Position numbers and translations under genes: made by a program
Shown here: piece after piece, positions 43,123-53,900 of the stretch
Numbering within the stretch: position 1 is the stretch's first letter
How the letters are laid out: each line of letters starts with the position of its first letter
The notes under the pieces: generated by a model
Told to the model about the DNA's origin: nothing
What the model saw: only the letters and a program-made list of their open reading frames with translations
Databases searched by the model: none
NCBI GenBank assembly: GCA_017849435.1
Contig: JAFIGY010000016.1
Coordinates: 1 to 64,000, forward strand
Direction of reading: 5' to 3'
Length of the DNA: 64,000 bases
Source: Chitinophaga niabensis
GTDB taxonomy: Bacteria > Bacteroidota > Bacteroidia > Chitinophagales > Chitinophagaceae

Positions 43123-44169
43123 ATGCTCTTACTTAGTGCCAACATTTCAGATCCCGTATACCTGAAACCGGAGAAGGAATCTGCTGCGGATCGTTTCTTA
43201 AGGTCCCTCATCCGGGATGAACGCGATCTGCCTTTTGTTCACCTGACGCTCCGTATCACACTCAGTCTGCTGACACTTGCCGTGCTGCTTTATCTGCCTT
43301 TCATCAGCGGCTGGCTCTGGGGCGTGCTGGCTGCTGTTTATCTGGTGCTGAACAATTTTGTGTTCAAGGGACCATTCGGGTTGATGTTACACTGTACCAG
43401 TCACCGGGTATTATTTAAGAAAGAGTATGGTTTTCTGAACCATTATCTGCCCTGGGTGATCGGACCGCTCTTTGGTCAGACGCCTGAAACATATTACAGT
43501 CATCATATCGGCATGCATCATCCAGAAAACAATATGCCGGAAGATGACAGCAGCACAATGGGTTATCAGCGGGATTCCCTGCTGGGGTTCTCCCGTTATC
43601 TTTCCAGTTTCTTTTTCGCCGGCATTTTTTACCTCGCTGCCTATTTTGTGCGCAAACGCCGGAAGAAGCTGCTGATCCGTTCTGTAAGAGGAGAGTTCCT
43701 GTTCGTGGCCGGTTGTGTGGGACTGTCTTTCGTGAACTGGCCGGCTACGCTGGTTGTGTTCATCATTCCATTCGCCATTTCCCGCGTTATTATGATGCTG
43801 GGGAACTGGGCCCAGCATGCATTCATTTGTGCGGAAGACCCGTCCAATCCTTATAAGAACAGCATTACCTGCATCAATACGAAGTATAACCACAAATGCT
43901 GGAACGATGGCTATCATACCAGCCATCATGCTAAACCCTCCATGCATTGGACCGAACATCCGGTTTATTTCCGCAGAACGCTTCAGGAGTATGTGGATAA
44001 TGATGCTATCGTGTTCGACGGGATCCATTTTCTGCATGTATTCATCTATCTCATCACGAAACGCTACGATCTCCTCGCCCGCCACTTCGTAAATATCGGA
44101 GAACGTTATCAGTCAGAGGAAGAAGTGATCGCATTCCTGAAAGAACGGACAAAGAAGATATTAATATAA
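43123..44169 (+). CDS. Membrane fatty acid desaturase
   Basis: 348 residues with four main hydrophobic helices. The His boxes for the di-iron centre are visible: YYSHHIGMHHPENN (HxxxHH type), NWAQHAF, and GYHTSHHAKPSMHWTEHP (HxxHH). FKGPFGLMLHCTSHRVLF supplies the first His pair. It probably introduces a double bond in acyl chains of membrane lipids using oxygen. It is followed by 208 bp with no gene and stands alone. Confidence 0.85.
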   Translation: MLLLSANISDPVYLKPEKESAADRFLRSLIRDERDLPFVHLTLRITLSLLTLAVLLYLPFISGWLWGVLAAVYLVLNNFVFKGPFGLMLHCTSHRVLFKKEYGFLNHYLPWVIGPLFGQTPETYYSHHIGMHHPENNMPEDDSSTMGYQRDSLLGFSRYLSSFFFAGIFYLAAYFVRKRRKKLLIRSVRGEFLFVAGCVGLSFVNWPATLVVFIIPFAISRVIMMLGNWAQHAFICAEDPSNPYKNSITCINTKYNHKCWNDGYHTSHHAKPSMHWTEHPVYFRRTLQEYVDNDAIVFDGIHFLHVFIYLITKRYDLLARHFVNIGERYQSEEEVIAFLKERTKKILI

Positions 44170-44377
44170 AGTATTATGTATCAGACCGTAGTTTCATTTC
44201 TCATTTTAAAATGTGAGAAATAGCGGTATATTTATGCGTTGGATGATCTATACCGCCCAACCTATGCAAGCCCGGTCCCTAACCTCCAATTCCCGTTCCA
44301 AACGCCCCACAGGAAGCAGGGTTCGTTGCATGCGCCATGCGGTTGATATTTCACCCCGGTACTAAAAGAACATTTGT

Positions 44378-44857
44378 ATGGATATCATTGCGTATGAAAA
44401 TTTTCGTCACATCCGCCTGAGCGATTTTTATGACGGTCCTGACTACCGGGAAGTGGATAGTTATGATTTCATGGGAGAACTGTGGATCGGTGAGCTGTCA
44501 GGATTCAATACGTTCCTCCGCCCGGCCTCGGACCCGGACGATACCAGGGCGATCTCGCTCGATTTCACGAAAGATAACAGCGAAATGCCCGGAAAGGTGT
44601 TAGCGGCGCTTGGGCTTCCGATCAAAACCGCCTGCACGGAAGCAGAGCTGGTGGATCTGTTTGGAGAACCGCATAAAAGATTGCGACTGGCAAAAGATAC
44701 CGTGACGGTGGATTATTTTATTGGCGAACGTTTTATTTATTATTTATCTTGCACACTTCATCATGTGAATGGTTTGATGTACCTTGATATCCTGAATGAG
44801 GAAAAGGTGCTGAAGAAGATGAAGGGAAAGGAAAAGAAGAAGAAAGGCCTGGAGTAA
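44378..44857 (+). CDS. Hypothetical cytoplasmic protein
   Basis: 159 residues, no signal peptide, not recognised. It reads as a soluble alpha/beta protein (YENFRHIRLSDFYDGPDYRE, LGLPIKTACTEAELVDLFGEP, VTVDYFIGERFIYYLSCTLH) ending in a Lys-rich tail. The style and size resemble SMI1/immunity-like proteins, and it lies just before the RHS locus, but no specific family can be assigned. Confidence 0.7.
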   Translation: MDIIAYENFRHIRLSDFYDGPDYREVDSYDFMGELWIGELSGFNTFLRPASDPDDTRAISLDFTKDNSEMPGKVLAALGLPIKTACTEAELVDLFGEPHKRLRLAKDTVTVDYFIGERFIYYLSCTLHHVNGLMYLDILNEEKVLKKMKGKEKKKKGLE

Positions 44858-44893
44858 TATATAGTTGTAACCCATATTTATCTCATACCGGAA

Positions 44894-46324
44894 ATGATCA
44901 TACGAATTGCTATATTGTTTGCTTTATCCTTACCCGTGAAGGCGCAGGATAGTCTTGTTACCCGCACCACCCAGGTTCCCCGGAAATATCTCCATCAGAT
45001 CGATCATAAAAGCCGCCAGCTTGAAAAGCAGGTGGATAAACGTACCGCCAGGGCGCTGGATCGTATGATGCGGCAGGAGAAGAAGCTGCAGGAAAAATTA
45101 TCGAAGATAGATTCCCTGGCCGCAAAGAACATCTTCAGCAAGTCCATCGACTCTCTCGGCAGCCTGAAAACAAAGCTCCGGAGCAAGACGGCCAAATATG
45201 AAAAAGCACTCAACGGTCAATACTTTGGTTATCTCGATACCCTGCAGAATTCATTGGGCTTCCTGAAAGATTCAAAGGAGCTGCTGGGGAAGGCAAAAGG
45301 TGCGGAAGAAAAGCTGAAAGGCTCTATGGAGAGCGTGAAGCAGCTGCAATCCAAATTGCAACAGGCAGAGCAGATCAAACAGTATATCCGGGAACGGCGA
45401 CAATTATTGAAGGCGCAGCTCAGTCAATATACAGGCCTCACAAAAGACCTTCAAAAGATCAATAAAGAAGCTTATTACTATGCTCAGCAGCTGAACGAAT
45501 ATAAATCCGTATTCCAGGACAGAAAGAAGGCAGAGGCCAAGGCCATGGAGCTGTTGCAGAAGCTGCCTGCGTATAAGGATTTCCTGCAGCGCAATTCCCA
45601 GCTGGCCAGCCTGTTTAACCTGTCAGCCGGCGGTGGAGGGAGCGAGAACCTGGAGCAAAGTCTTGCCGGATTACAAACCCGCACACAAGTGGAGCAACTC
45701 ATCCAGCAGCGCATTGGCAGCGCCGGACCTGCAGGACGGCAGGCGGTGAGCCAGCAGATGCAGGCGGCCCGTTCTCAGTTCGATGAGTTGAAAAAGAATT
45801 TCCCGGACCTGGACAATGCGGCGGATATGCCGGATTTTAAGCCGAAGGAGATGAAGACCAAAAGCTTTTTACAACGGCTGGAATTCGGCACCAACCTGCA
45901 GTTCCAGCGATCTTCGCAATACTTCCCCACTACCGGCGATGTTGCCGGGCAGGTAGGGTATAAATACAATAAGAACGGGATAGTGGGCGTAGGCGCTTCT
46001 TACAAAGTAGGTCTCGGGACAGGGTTTGATAATATCCGTATCTCTCATCAGGGAGTAGGATTACGGTCTTTTGCAGATTACAAACTCAAAGGCACTTTCT
46101 TTGTCAACGGCGGATTTGAATACAACTACAACATACCCTTTACATCAGCAACGCAATTGTATAACCCGAAAAGCTGGACCCGCAGCGCTTTGCTGGGGAT
46201 CAGCAAAAAATACAAGATCAATAACAAGCTGAAAGGAAACCTGATGCTGTTGTTTGATTTCCTGTATAATCAGCAGGTTCCACGCACTGATCCTATCAAA
46301 TTCAGGGTAGGATATAATTTTTAG
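44894..46324 (+). CDS. Exported coiled-coil protein with C-terminal barrel-like domain
   Basis: 476 residues. Signal peptide (IRIAILFALSLPVKAQ), then about 300 residues of charged, Gln/Lys-rich heptad sequence (LEKQVDKRTARALDRMMRQE; KAKGAEEKLKGSMESVKQLQ; EQIKQYIRERRQLLKAQL), then a C-terminal ~130 residues with alternating beta-strand pattern (QVGYKYNKNGIVGVGASYKV, GTFFVNGGFEYNYN, PIKFRVGYNF) ending in Phe, as in outer-membrane barrels. Probably a surface- or periplasm-spanning anchor. It lies 21 bp upstream of the surface protein and two RHS proteins and may serve their export or display. Confidence 0.75.
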   Translation: MIIRIAILFALSLPVKAQDSLVTRTTQVPRKYLHQIDHKSRQLEKQVDKRTARALDRMMRQEKKLQEKLSKIDSLAAKNIFSKSIDSLGSLKTKLRSKTAKYEKALNGQYFGYLDTLQNSLGFLKDSKELLGKAKGAEEKLKGSMESVKQLQSKLQQAEQIKQYIRERRQLLKAQLSQYTGLTKDLQKINKEAYYYAQQLNEYKSVFQDRKKAEAKAMELLQKLPAYKDFLQRNSQLASLFNLSAGGGGSENLEQSLAGLQTRTQVEQLIQQRIGSAGPAGRQAVSQQMQAARSQFDELKKNFPDLDNAADMPDFKPKEMKTKSFLQRLEFGTNLQFQRSSQYFPTTGDVAGQVGYKYNKNGIVGVGASYKVGLGTGFDNIRISHQGVGLRSFADYKLKGTFFVNGGFEYNYNIPFTSATQLYNPKSWTRSALLGISKKYKINNKLKGNLMLLFDFLYNQQVPRTDPIKFRVGYNF

Positions 46325-46345
46325 TTTGTTAAAACAGATGCACTT

Positions 46346-47326
46346 ATGAAATATTCAATTTTGCTCACAGGGCTGTTAGCCTTTGGTTTGTTTACCGCTA
46401 AGGCACAGACGCCTACACTTCAGTCCGTAACCGACAACGGGAATACGACAAACAACTTCATTAAGATAAATGGACAAAACAAATTGCAGAGTATTGACGG
46501 ATTGGAGTTGTTTTATGATAATAACGGTGAAGCGATCATACAGAACTTCAAACGTGGCAGTACATTGACCTACGCACCGATGTGGCTGGGTGCGACTGTA
46601 TTGAAAACGAATGGGCGGATGTTGATCAACAATGCTGTTGATGATTCGAATGTGGGCCTGCGGGTAAATGGAGATGTACGATTGAGCTACAGAGGCCAGA
46701 GTTACATTGTAAATAATTATGTCACATTGGGCGAAACAGTTTCCGGAGCAGCTACCGTTCTCGGAAATAATGCAATGGCCGACAGGAGTACGTCAGAAAG
46801 AATAAATTTCGGTGTAACGACATTGGATGGTAGCAATGCAATTGTGATGTCCAACAATCTTGGTACCATGTTTCATGTAAAACCCGCTACTACCGGCGCA
46901 AGAGCTGCAGGAGACAAGTGGTTCAGTGTAGGAGACGGAACGGATGAAGTAATGCGCCTCACACCTAACAGAAATATGCTGATCAATACCACCACCGATG
47001 ATGTGAATTACAAATTACAGGTGAACGGTGATGTGAAGGCAAGAAAGATAAAAGTCACCCAAACCGGTTGGGCGGATTTCGTGTTCGAGCCGGATTATAG
47101 GATGCCAAGCCTGCAGGAGTTGGAACGATATGTGAAGGAGCACAAGCATCTGCCGGGGATACCTTCGGCCGGGGAGGTGGCAGAACAGGGAATAGACCTC
47201 GGTGAGATGAATAAAAAACTGTTGCAGAAAGTAGAAGAACAGATGTTGTATATCATTCAGCAGCAAAAGGAAATTGAGGGGCTGAAGAAAGACATGAAGG
47301 ATTTAAAAACGAAATTGAAAAAGTAA
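46346..47326 (+). CDS. Exported tail-fibre-like surface protein
   Basis: 326 residues. Signal peptide, then repeated LRVNGDVRLSYRG/LQVNGDVKARKIKV units seen in Bacteroidota tail-fibre-domain proteins. The C-terminal motif is conserved: GWADFVFEPDYRMPSLQELE, KEHKHLPGIPSAGEVAEQG and DLGEMNKKLLQKVEEQMLYI, closing in a coiled coil (IIQQQKEIEGLKKDMKDLKT). The end part resembles the intramolecular-chaperone region of phage fibres and YadA-like proteins. It lies 15 bp before the first RHS gene, so one operon is likely. Confidence 0.8.
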   Translation: MKYSILLTGLLAFGLFTAKAQTPTLQSVTDNGNTTNNFIKINGQNKLQSIDGLELFYDNNGEAIIQNFKRGSTLTYAPMWLGATVLKTNGRMLINNAVDDSNVGLRVNGDVRLSYRGQSYIVNNYVTLGETVSGAATVLGNNAMADRSTSERINFGVTTLDGSNAIVMSNNLGTMFHVKPATTGARAAGDKWFSVGDGTDEVMRLTPNRNMLINTTTDDVNYKLQVNGDVKARKIKVTQTGWADFVFEPDYRMPSLQELERYVKEHKHLPGIPSAGEVAEQGIDLGEMNKKLLQKVEEQMLYIIQQQKEIEGLKKDMKDLKTKLKK

Positions 47327-47341
47327 AGAATTGATAATTGT

Positions 47342-50300
47342 ATGATCAAGTTACAGAAAAGGAGGTTTGTTCATCTCCTGACGGGACTATGCATTTGTTT
47401 GCTTCCTCAAATTACTAAGGGCCAGATAACAACGGACATCAAACCGGTTAGCCCCACTATCTCAACACTTGGTAAATTCTCTGAAATGCCGGTGAATTTG
47501 CATACGGGGATACCCGTTATCAATATCCCGATCTATGAAATAGAGATAGACGGCTTCAAACTGCCTATTTCCATTGCATATCATGCAGGCGGGATCAAGG
47601 TAGATGAAGGCGCTTCGAATGTAGGGCTGGGATGGGCGCTGAACGCCGGCGGAGTAGGATTCGACAGGGAGAGGGCGCCGAGGTATGATACGGTTAGAAC
47701 ATGGAATCCTGAATTCTATAATACATCATCGACTGTTAATACGGTAGATGGTTATGGCAACCCGGTAACAGTGATAAATGGGCTTATGTATTATGCCCGA
47801 CCCCGATCCCCGACTCTGGATGTATCCGCACCGGGGATCAAACTCAAATTCCATATGGATGACAGTAGCCGGATGGTGCAGTTTCCCCCGATGACACTAG
47901 CCGCAACATCTCCGGAGGATCGCGCGGTGATTAATGAAGCCGGCATCAAGTATTATTTCAACACCGCGGTTTATGCAGGCAATAACTCTTTCTACAGGAA
48001 AACGGATCCTACAGCCTACCTGGAGAAGGTAGTAACCCCGAACGGCCAGGAAATTAAATTTAACTATGGTGCATCATACATATATAATACCGGCGGATTC
48101 AATGAATCTATTTTCTTTCCGAAAAATTCTGTTTCCCCTTATTTTCATAAGAGAGCAGGGGGGATTGTAACCGATTCAGTAGACCGTGAATTTCATAGTG
48201 CTTCACATATACAGGAAATAATCTGTTCCAATGGTCTGCGTGTGGAGTTTGTTTATGCCGGTGCTCGCAAAGATATTGTGGGGGATAGCAAGCTGACCAA
48301 TATTTACGTTTTCTATTACAGGAATGGCGAAAAGGTGATACTCAGGAAAGTGACATTCTATCAAAGCTATTTTGAGACGAAGTATTTCGAGAAAAGGGGA
48401 ACCAGCCCTGTGAATAACTCTATTTTTTACAGAATGCGACTGGATTCTGTAGATATAGGCGGAAACGTTGCGTACACTCCTCAACGTTACCGGTTCGAGT
48501 ATAACGAAAATGATCTTCCGGAGAAGTCGTCTTTTTCACAGGATCTGTGGGGATTCTATAATGGTGCGCCCAACCAGTTCCTTATTCCGCCGATGACGCA
48601 TACGGTGGGCCCCTCCGGCAGGGCTGTCACCTGGCAGACACCCGCTGTTAACCGGCTGGCGGACAGCCTGGGGCCATTGAGTGCGGTATTGAATAAGATC
48701 ACTTATCCCACAGGCGGATACACCACATTTGAGTACGAATCGAATACCGTATCCGAGAACCCTTATCCCTCTCAATACGCATATAATGGAATCCCTTACG
48801 GGGAGACCGTTATAGAATATCCGATAGTACCCAAAACAGTTCCGACGGGTGGTGGCGGAACACTTAGAGAAGACATTTATACAGAGATCGGGCCATACTA
48901 TTTCACCATCAACTCAAGACAACGGATCAGCGGCAGATATGGGAAAATGGCGCGTTTTGAGTACGGATACCTGCCCGGTACAACTGATGCCGGACCATAT
49001 GAGATCAAAGTAGAAGCCGTAACGTTTGATTCGGTTTTTACAGCAACAACCGGGTCGAAATTCCTACCGAATGGGATCTACCGTTTTACAATAAAGAATA
49101 CTTCCACAAGCGATAACTGGGACTGGGCAAAATGCCGCCTGATCATTCATGACCCGGGATTTACCACAGCTCCTTCTTTACCTGCATACAACTACCGTGC
49201 AGCGGGGATCAGGGTGAAGAAAGTGGTGGAATATGATGGAAGGAATCATGCAAATGACATTGTCAAGTATTACAAGTATCATCAGTTTGATCAGCCTGGC
49301 AAGTCAAGCGGGAAGTTAACAACCACGCCATCGGATTATTCACGCGATGAAATGAATGTGAACACACCCAAGCACGCTTACCGCCCTGGTAGTACCGTGA
49401 GAATGCCTTTTCCAACAAGGGAGCTTATCGCTTCTAAAGAGACGGAAATAAGGAATGGTCAAGCGGTGGAAGTATTTAGATATAATAGCGTACAGAGTGA
49501 TAACAGTACTTATATTGAAATACCAGATTTTTTCGATGCTGCCATACTTCAACAATCCTACGAAGTGATCAGCGCCAATACAGGGTACCCCATGCAGGAC
49601 GAGTTCGCTTCGTATGTCGGCTATAGTAATGTGACAGTGGAATATGGAGATAACGGTGAGCATGGAAAGAAGGAGTTTGATTTTACAAATACCGGCCTTC
49701 ATTGGCAAAGAGGACTTTTGCTGAAAGAAAGGACGTATAGTAAGAAGGACGGTATATTCAAATTGATCAATACTGATCAGACAGATTATTACATAGATAC
49801 CAGCTGGTATCATCCGGTAGCAACCATTCAGACAAGCATCGGTAACCTGCCCGGTGGAACTGCTGTAGAGAATAAAACGTTTCATGAATACGGGTTACGG
49901 TTCCTGCCACAACCTACTGCCGTTAAAACATTGAATTCCACCGGAGACACGCTGATGACAGTGAACAGGTATCCGAAGCTGTTTGAAGGAGGAACTGCTA
50001 CAGATCCGCTGACCATGGGCGTTCTACAGCTTTTGAAGAAGAATATGCTGCTGTCGCCGGTGGAGCAGTCAAGTTACCAGATTGACAAGGGGACCAGTAC
50101 CCTTGAATTGCTTGGCTCATCCTTTATACACTATCGTTCGGATGTGCCGTTGGTGGATACGATTTATAAAATAGAGCTTGCTGCTCCTTTGACGAATTTC
50201 AGTGATGCCAGGTTATCTCAGGGGCGGATCGTGAAAGATCCTGCCTATAAACCGTATACGGTAGTGGGTAGATACGATGTTCAGGGTAACATTCTTGAAG

Positions 50301-50911
50301 CTAATGTGATCGGGCATGAGAAGAAAGCATATATATGGGATTATGACAAGATGTATCCTGTGGCGATCGTTGTGAATGCAGATAGCGCATCCATCGCTTA
50401 TACCAGTTTCGAAACAAATGCTGACGGAGGCTGGCAGGTAAGCAATGTGTCACGTAACAGCCTGGAGGCTGCGACCGGGAATACTTCCTTTACTTTTCAG
50501 TCAGGCGATAATATATGCCGGAATGGACTTCCCGCATATAACCGTTACATCGTGTCGTACTGGAGCCGGAACGGAAGTTTGAGTGTATCCGGATCGATAC
50601 AGCGTACGCAGGCAGGCGGCAATGGCTGGACTTACTACGAGCATCTGCTTCCGAGCAACACCACTTCCATATGCCTTACCGGAAACGGAATTACCATTGA
50701 TGAACTGCGTCTGTACCCGGTTAATGCCCAGATGACCACACAAACATATGAGCGGCATGTAGGGATGAGCAGCCAGTGCTCTGCCTCAAACGTTATCACG
50801 CACTATCGTTATGATGCATGGGGGCGTTTGCAATTGTTGCTGGATGTAGATAAGAGCGTTCTCAAATCTTACGAGTACAACTTTAAGAAAAGCGCCGGTT
50901 CATCACTTTAA
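47342..50911 (+). CDS. Large exported RHS/YD-type protein without toxin tip
   Basis: 1189 residues with signal peptide. The N-terminus (LGKFSEMPVNLHTGIPVINIPIYEIEIDGF; LPISIAYHAGGIKVDEGASNVGLGWALNAGG) is typical of Bacteroidota RHS-associated proteins, forming the start of an RHS/TcC-like shell. YD-type strands follow, and the C-terminus is YDAWGRLQLLLDVDKSVLKS and YEYNFKK, with no RHS core motif or toxin domain. It probably forms the first half of an encapsulating cage with the protein encoded 12 bp downstream. Confidence 0.85.
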   Translation: MIKLQKRRFVHLLTGLCICLLPQITKGQITTDIKPVSPTISTLGKFSEMPVNLHTGIPVINIPIYEIEIDGFKLPISIAYHAGGIKVDEGASNVGLGWALNAGGVGFDRERAPRYDTVRTWNPEFYNTSSTVNTVDGYGNPVTVINGLMYYARPRSPTLDVSAPGIKLKFHMDDSSRMVQFPPMTLAATSPEDRAVINEAGIKYYFNTAVYAGNNSFYRKTDPTAYLEKVVTPNGQEIKFNYGASYIYNTGGFNESIFFPKNSVSPYFHKRAGGIVTDSVDREFHSASHIQEIICSNGLRVEFVYAGARKDIVGDSKLTNIYVFYYRNGEKVILRKVTFYQSYFETKYFEKRGTSPVNNSIFYRMRLDSVDIGGNVAYTPQRYRFEYNENDLPEKSSFSQDLWGFYNGAPNQFLIPPMTHTVGPSGRAVTWQTPAVNRLADSLGPLSAVLNKITYPTGGYTTFEYESNTVSENPYPSQYAYNGIPYGETVIEYPIVPKTVPTGGGGTLREDIYTEIGPYYFTINSRQRISGRYGKMARFEYGYLPGTTDAGPYEIKVEAVTFDSVFTATTGSKFLPNGIYRFTIKNTSTSDNWDWAKCRLIIHDPGFTTAPSLPAYNYRAAGIRVKKVVEYDGRNHANDIVKYYKYHQFDQPGKSSGKLTTTPSDYSRDEMNVNTPKHAYRPGSTVRMPFPTRELIASKETEIRNGQAVEVFRYNSVQSDNSTYIEIPDFFDAAILQQSYEVISANTGYPMQDEFASYVGYSNVTVEYGDNGEHGKKEFDFTNTGLHWQRGLLLKERTYSKKDGIFKLINTDQTDYYIDTSWYHPVATIQTSIGNLPGGTAVENKTFHEYGLRFLPQPTAVKTLNSTGDTLMTVNRYPKLFEGGTATDPLTMGVLQLLKKNMLLSPVEQSSYQIDKGTSTLELLGSSFIHYRSDVPLVDTIYKIELAAPLTNFSDARLSQGRIVKDPAYKPYTVVGRYDVQGNILEANVIGHEKKAYIWDYDKMYPVAIVVNADSASIAYTSFETNADGGWQVSNVSRNSLEAATGNTSFTFQSGDNICRNGLPAYNRYIVSYWSRNGSLSVSGSIQRTQAGGNGWTYYEHLLPSNTTSICLTGNGITIDELRLYPVNAQMTTQTYERHVGMSSQCSASNVITHYRYDAWGRLQLLLDVDKSVLKSYEYNFKKSAGSSL

Positions 50912-50923
50912 TCCGATCTATCT

Positions 50924-53900
50924 ATGAATTATACTATATATCGAATATCCTTTTTGATTGTTATCCTGCTGAATGGTATCGGTGTGTTTGCCCAAACGCC
51001 CAGAGTAACGGGTACGGTTGTGGGGTATCGTTCTTCTGCACTCATTTACCGGAACTGGGATGTGCCGCAGACTTCTTTAGGTGGTGGAACCTGGGAAGTG
51101 CGGGGAGGAACCAAGATAGCTGATTATGACGGCGGCACCTATACGAGTATTCGTGTGAACGCCGATAGAGGTACAGCTACTGTAACCGTGATCTACCGTT
51201 ATATGGACCTCGGTACCAGTACCACTTACGAGCTGGAGTTTCAAACATTGATCAGGGACACGCTCCGGCCGGGGAATATCCTTTATCCGACCACCACGTC
51301 CATTCCCAATGGAATTGCTCCTCCCCAGTTAACTGTTTCCGGAGCGGGAGGGGGCTATGGTATTTTGGATTTCAGCTGGCAACAGTCCGTGACGCCGGGT
51401 GTATGGGAAGATATGGGTGTTGGTACAGAGAACCTTACACCTCCGGTAATGAATGGCACGGTTTCGTACCGTAGGGCTGTAACATCGGACTATTCAAAAT
51501 ACTCCCCGAACATTACGCTTGTAGAAACAGTATACACAGATCCGGTGCAGTTTATTGCCTTACCGGCACTGAATCCAGGCTCCCTCACCCCAACAACCCA
51601 AACCATTCCCATGGGTACCCCGGCCGGAGGCATCACCGGTACTGCGGGAAGCGGAGGGGATTGCGGAACGGCGGTCAGCTATCAATGGCAGCAGTCCTAC
51701 GACAGTCTTGCCTTTTTCGATATTCCCGGTGCCGTTTCCGCGAACTTTACACCGGCTCAGGTGAACAGCCGCACATTTTACCGCAGAGTAGCCAAATGCG
51801 GACCCTATTCCAGCTACTCCAATGTATCCGAGGTAATGGTCAATGAATATGTTTCGTTGAACTATGAGAACGAAAACTATGTACGTACGTATGATCTTCT
51901 CAAACCTGGCATTCACTCGGCTTATGAAGCAGAAGCTGCACCCGGCAGCGACAAGATACAATCCACGAACTATTTCGACGGGCTTGGGCGAAGCATTCAG
52001 ACCGTTGTAAAGGAAGGTTCAGCGGCCGGTGCGGATGTTGTACAGCCCATTGTATATGACAATGCCGGAAGGCAGCCATTTGCTTATCAATCCTATGCGT
52101 CTTCCAGTACTCCCGGAAAATTCAAGAACGATCCGTTGACGGAGTATAACAGTTTTATGAGCGGGAAATTTCCGGGCGAGGGGACTTTCTACTCCAAAAC
52201 CATTTTCGAGGAATCACCGCTGAACAGGGTGGAGAAGGTACTTGCTCCGGGAAACAGCTGGGGAGGAAGTAATCGTGGAACGCAGTCGCAGTCCGGCGGC
52301 AACAATGCAACGGAAGGAGTAAGGATATGGAAGATCGCTGCTGCATCCGGAAGTGTGCCTGTTACGACAAGCGTTTATGATGACGGTGCGCTGCTCAAAC
52401 AGGTGACCATTGATGAGCACGATAAATATGCAATAGAATACAAGGATAAACAGGGAAAGGTAATACTGAAAAAAGTGCAATTGGATGCAGGCCCTTCCGC
52501 TCAACATGATGGCTGGCTTTGCACATATTATGTGTATGATGAATTGGACCAGTTGCGGTTTGTGTTGTCTCCGAAGGCCATCGACATGATCAAGAACAAC
52601 GGCTGGAGCCTTACTGATCCTGAGTTAGCCAACGGATTGTGCTTTCAATATGCATATGACGCCAGGAAAAGGATGGTATGGAAGAAAGTCCCCGGTGCTG
52701 CCGCCGTGGAAATGGTGTACGATGTGAGGGACAGGCTTGTGTTTAGCAGAGATGGAAGCCAGAAGAACAACAACCGCTGGCTGGTTACTTTTTATGATGA
52801 TCTGAACAGACCTGTAGAGACCGCACTGTATCTGTCTTCCGCTACCCGGGAGACCCTGCAGGCCGGGCTGGACAATGTTACCGGCAGTTCCGCTATCACC
52901 ACTACGCTCCCCGCCATAGAGATGCTGGTCGTTCCGTCAAGGGACCCGGCAATTGCACAGTACAAAGCGAGGAAAGAAATCGTTTTCACCAACGGCTTTG
53001 AAAGTGGGAACAATGAAGTTTTTGAGACAGAGATCGACCCCAATATGGCCGGAACGGCTGTCACAACCATCGTGAACAATCCGCTGCCTGGTATTCAGGA
53101 CAATCAGCTGTATCCATTGTCTTACACTTACTACGATCAATATCCATCTGCAGCCCCGTCTTTCAACACCGCTTATCTCAGTAAGCTTGAATCCGGGAAC
53201 AGTACGGCACCCGAAACGCCCACCAGCGCTACTACGCTGACGAATGGACTGACTACGGGTAAAAAGACGCGTATACTGGATACGGATCAATGGCTGACCG
53301 CTGTCAACTATTATGATAGTAAAGGAAGATTGTTGCAGGTGATCAGCGATAACATCAACGGAGGGAAAGACATTATCACAAACCGGTATGATTTCTCCGG
53401 GAAAGTAATATCCAGCTACACCAGCTATCAGAACCCGCTGGGTGCAACCATCCAGGACGCCCGGCTGCTGACAGTTTTCAAATATGACCGGAATGGCCGG
53501 CTGACCAGCACTGAGAAACAATTGAACGATGAACCAACGTGGAGGAGAGCTGTCGGGCAACAGGAGTACAACGAGTTAGGACAGATATCCCGCAAAACGC
53601 TGGGGAATAACCTGGAAAGCCTCGAGTACAATTACAATATCCGCGGCTGGTTAGGAGGCATTAATAAGAACTTTGCGACCACGGGTTCAGGGCATTACTT
53701 CGGGACATCATTACATTATGACGACGGTCTGGGTGCCACATCCCAATACAATGGCAATATTTCATCGATGACCTGGCGGAGCGCCGGTGATGGCCGCTGG
53801 AGGGCGTATAATTTTGGCTATGATGCTGCCAACAGGTTGCTGGCAGCCGATTTTAACGAGAACCCGGGAAGCGGGTGGGCTAAAAACCCGCTGATAGATT

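Noticed and set aside
44378-44857. Gene considered as an immunity protein for the RHS toxin
   Set aside because: It lies upstream of the whole RHS operon and 11 kb from the toxin tip; the EF-Tu-like gene has the correct position.
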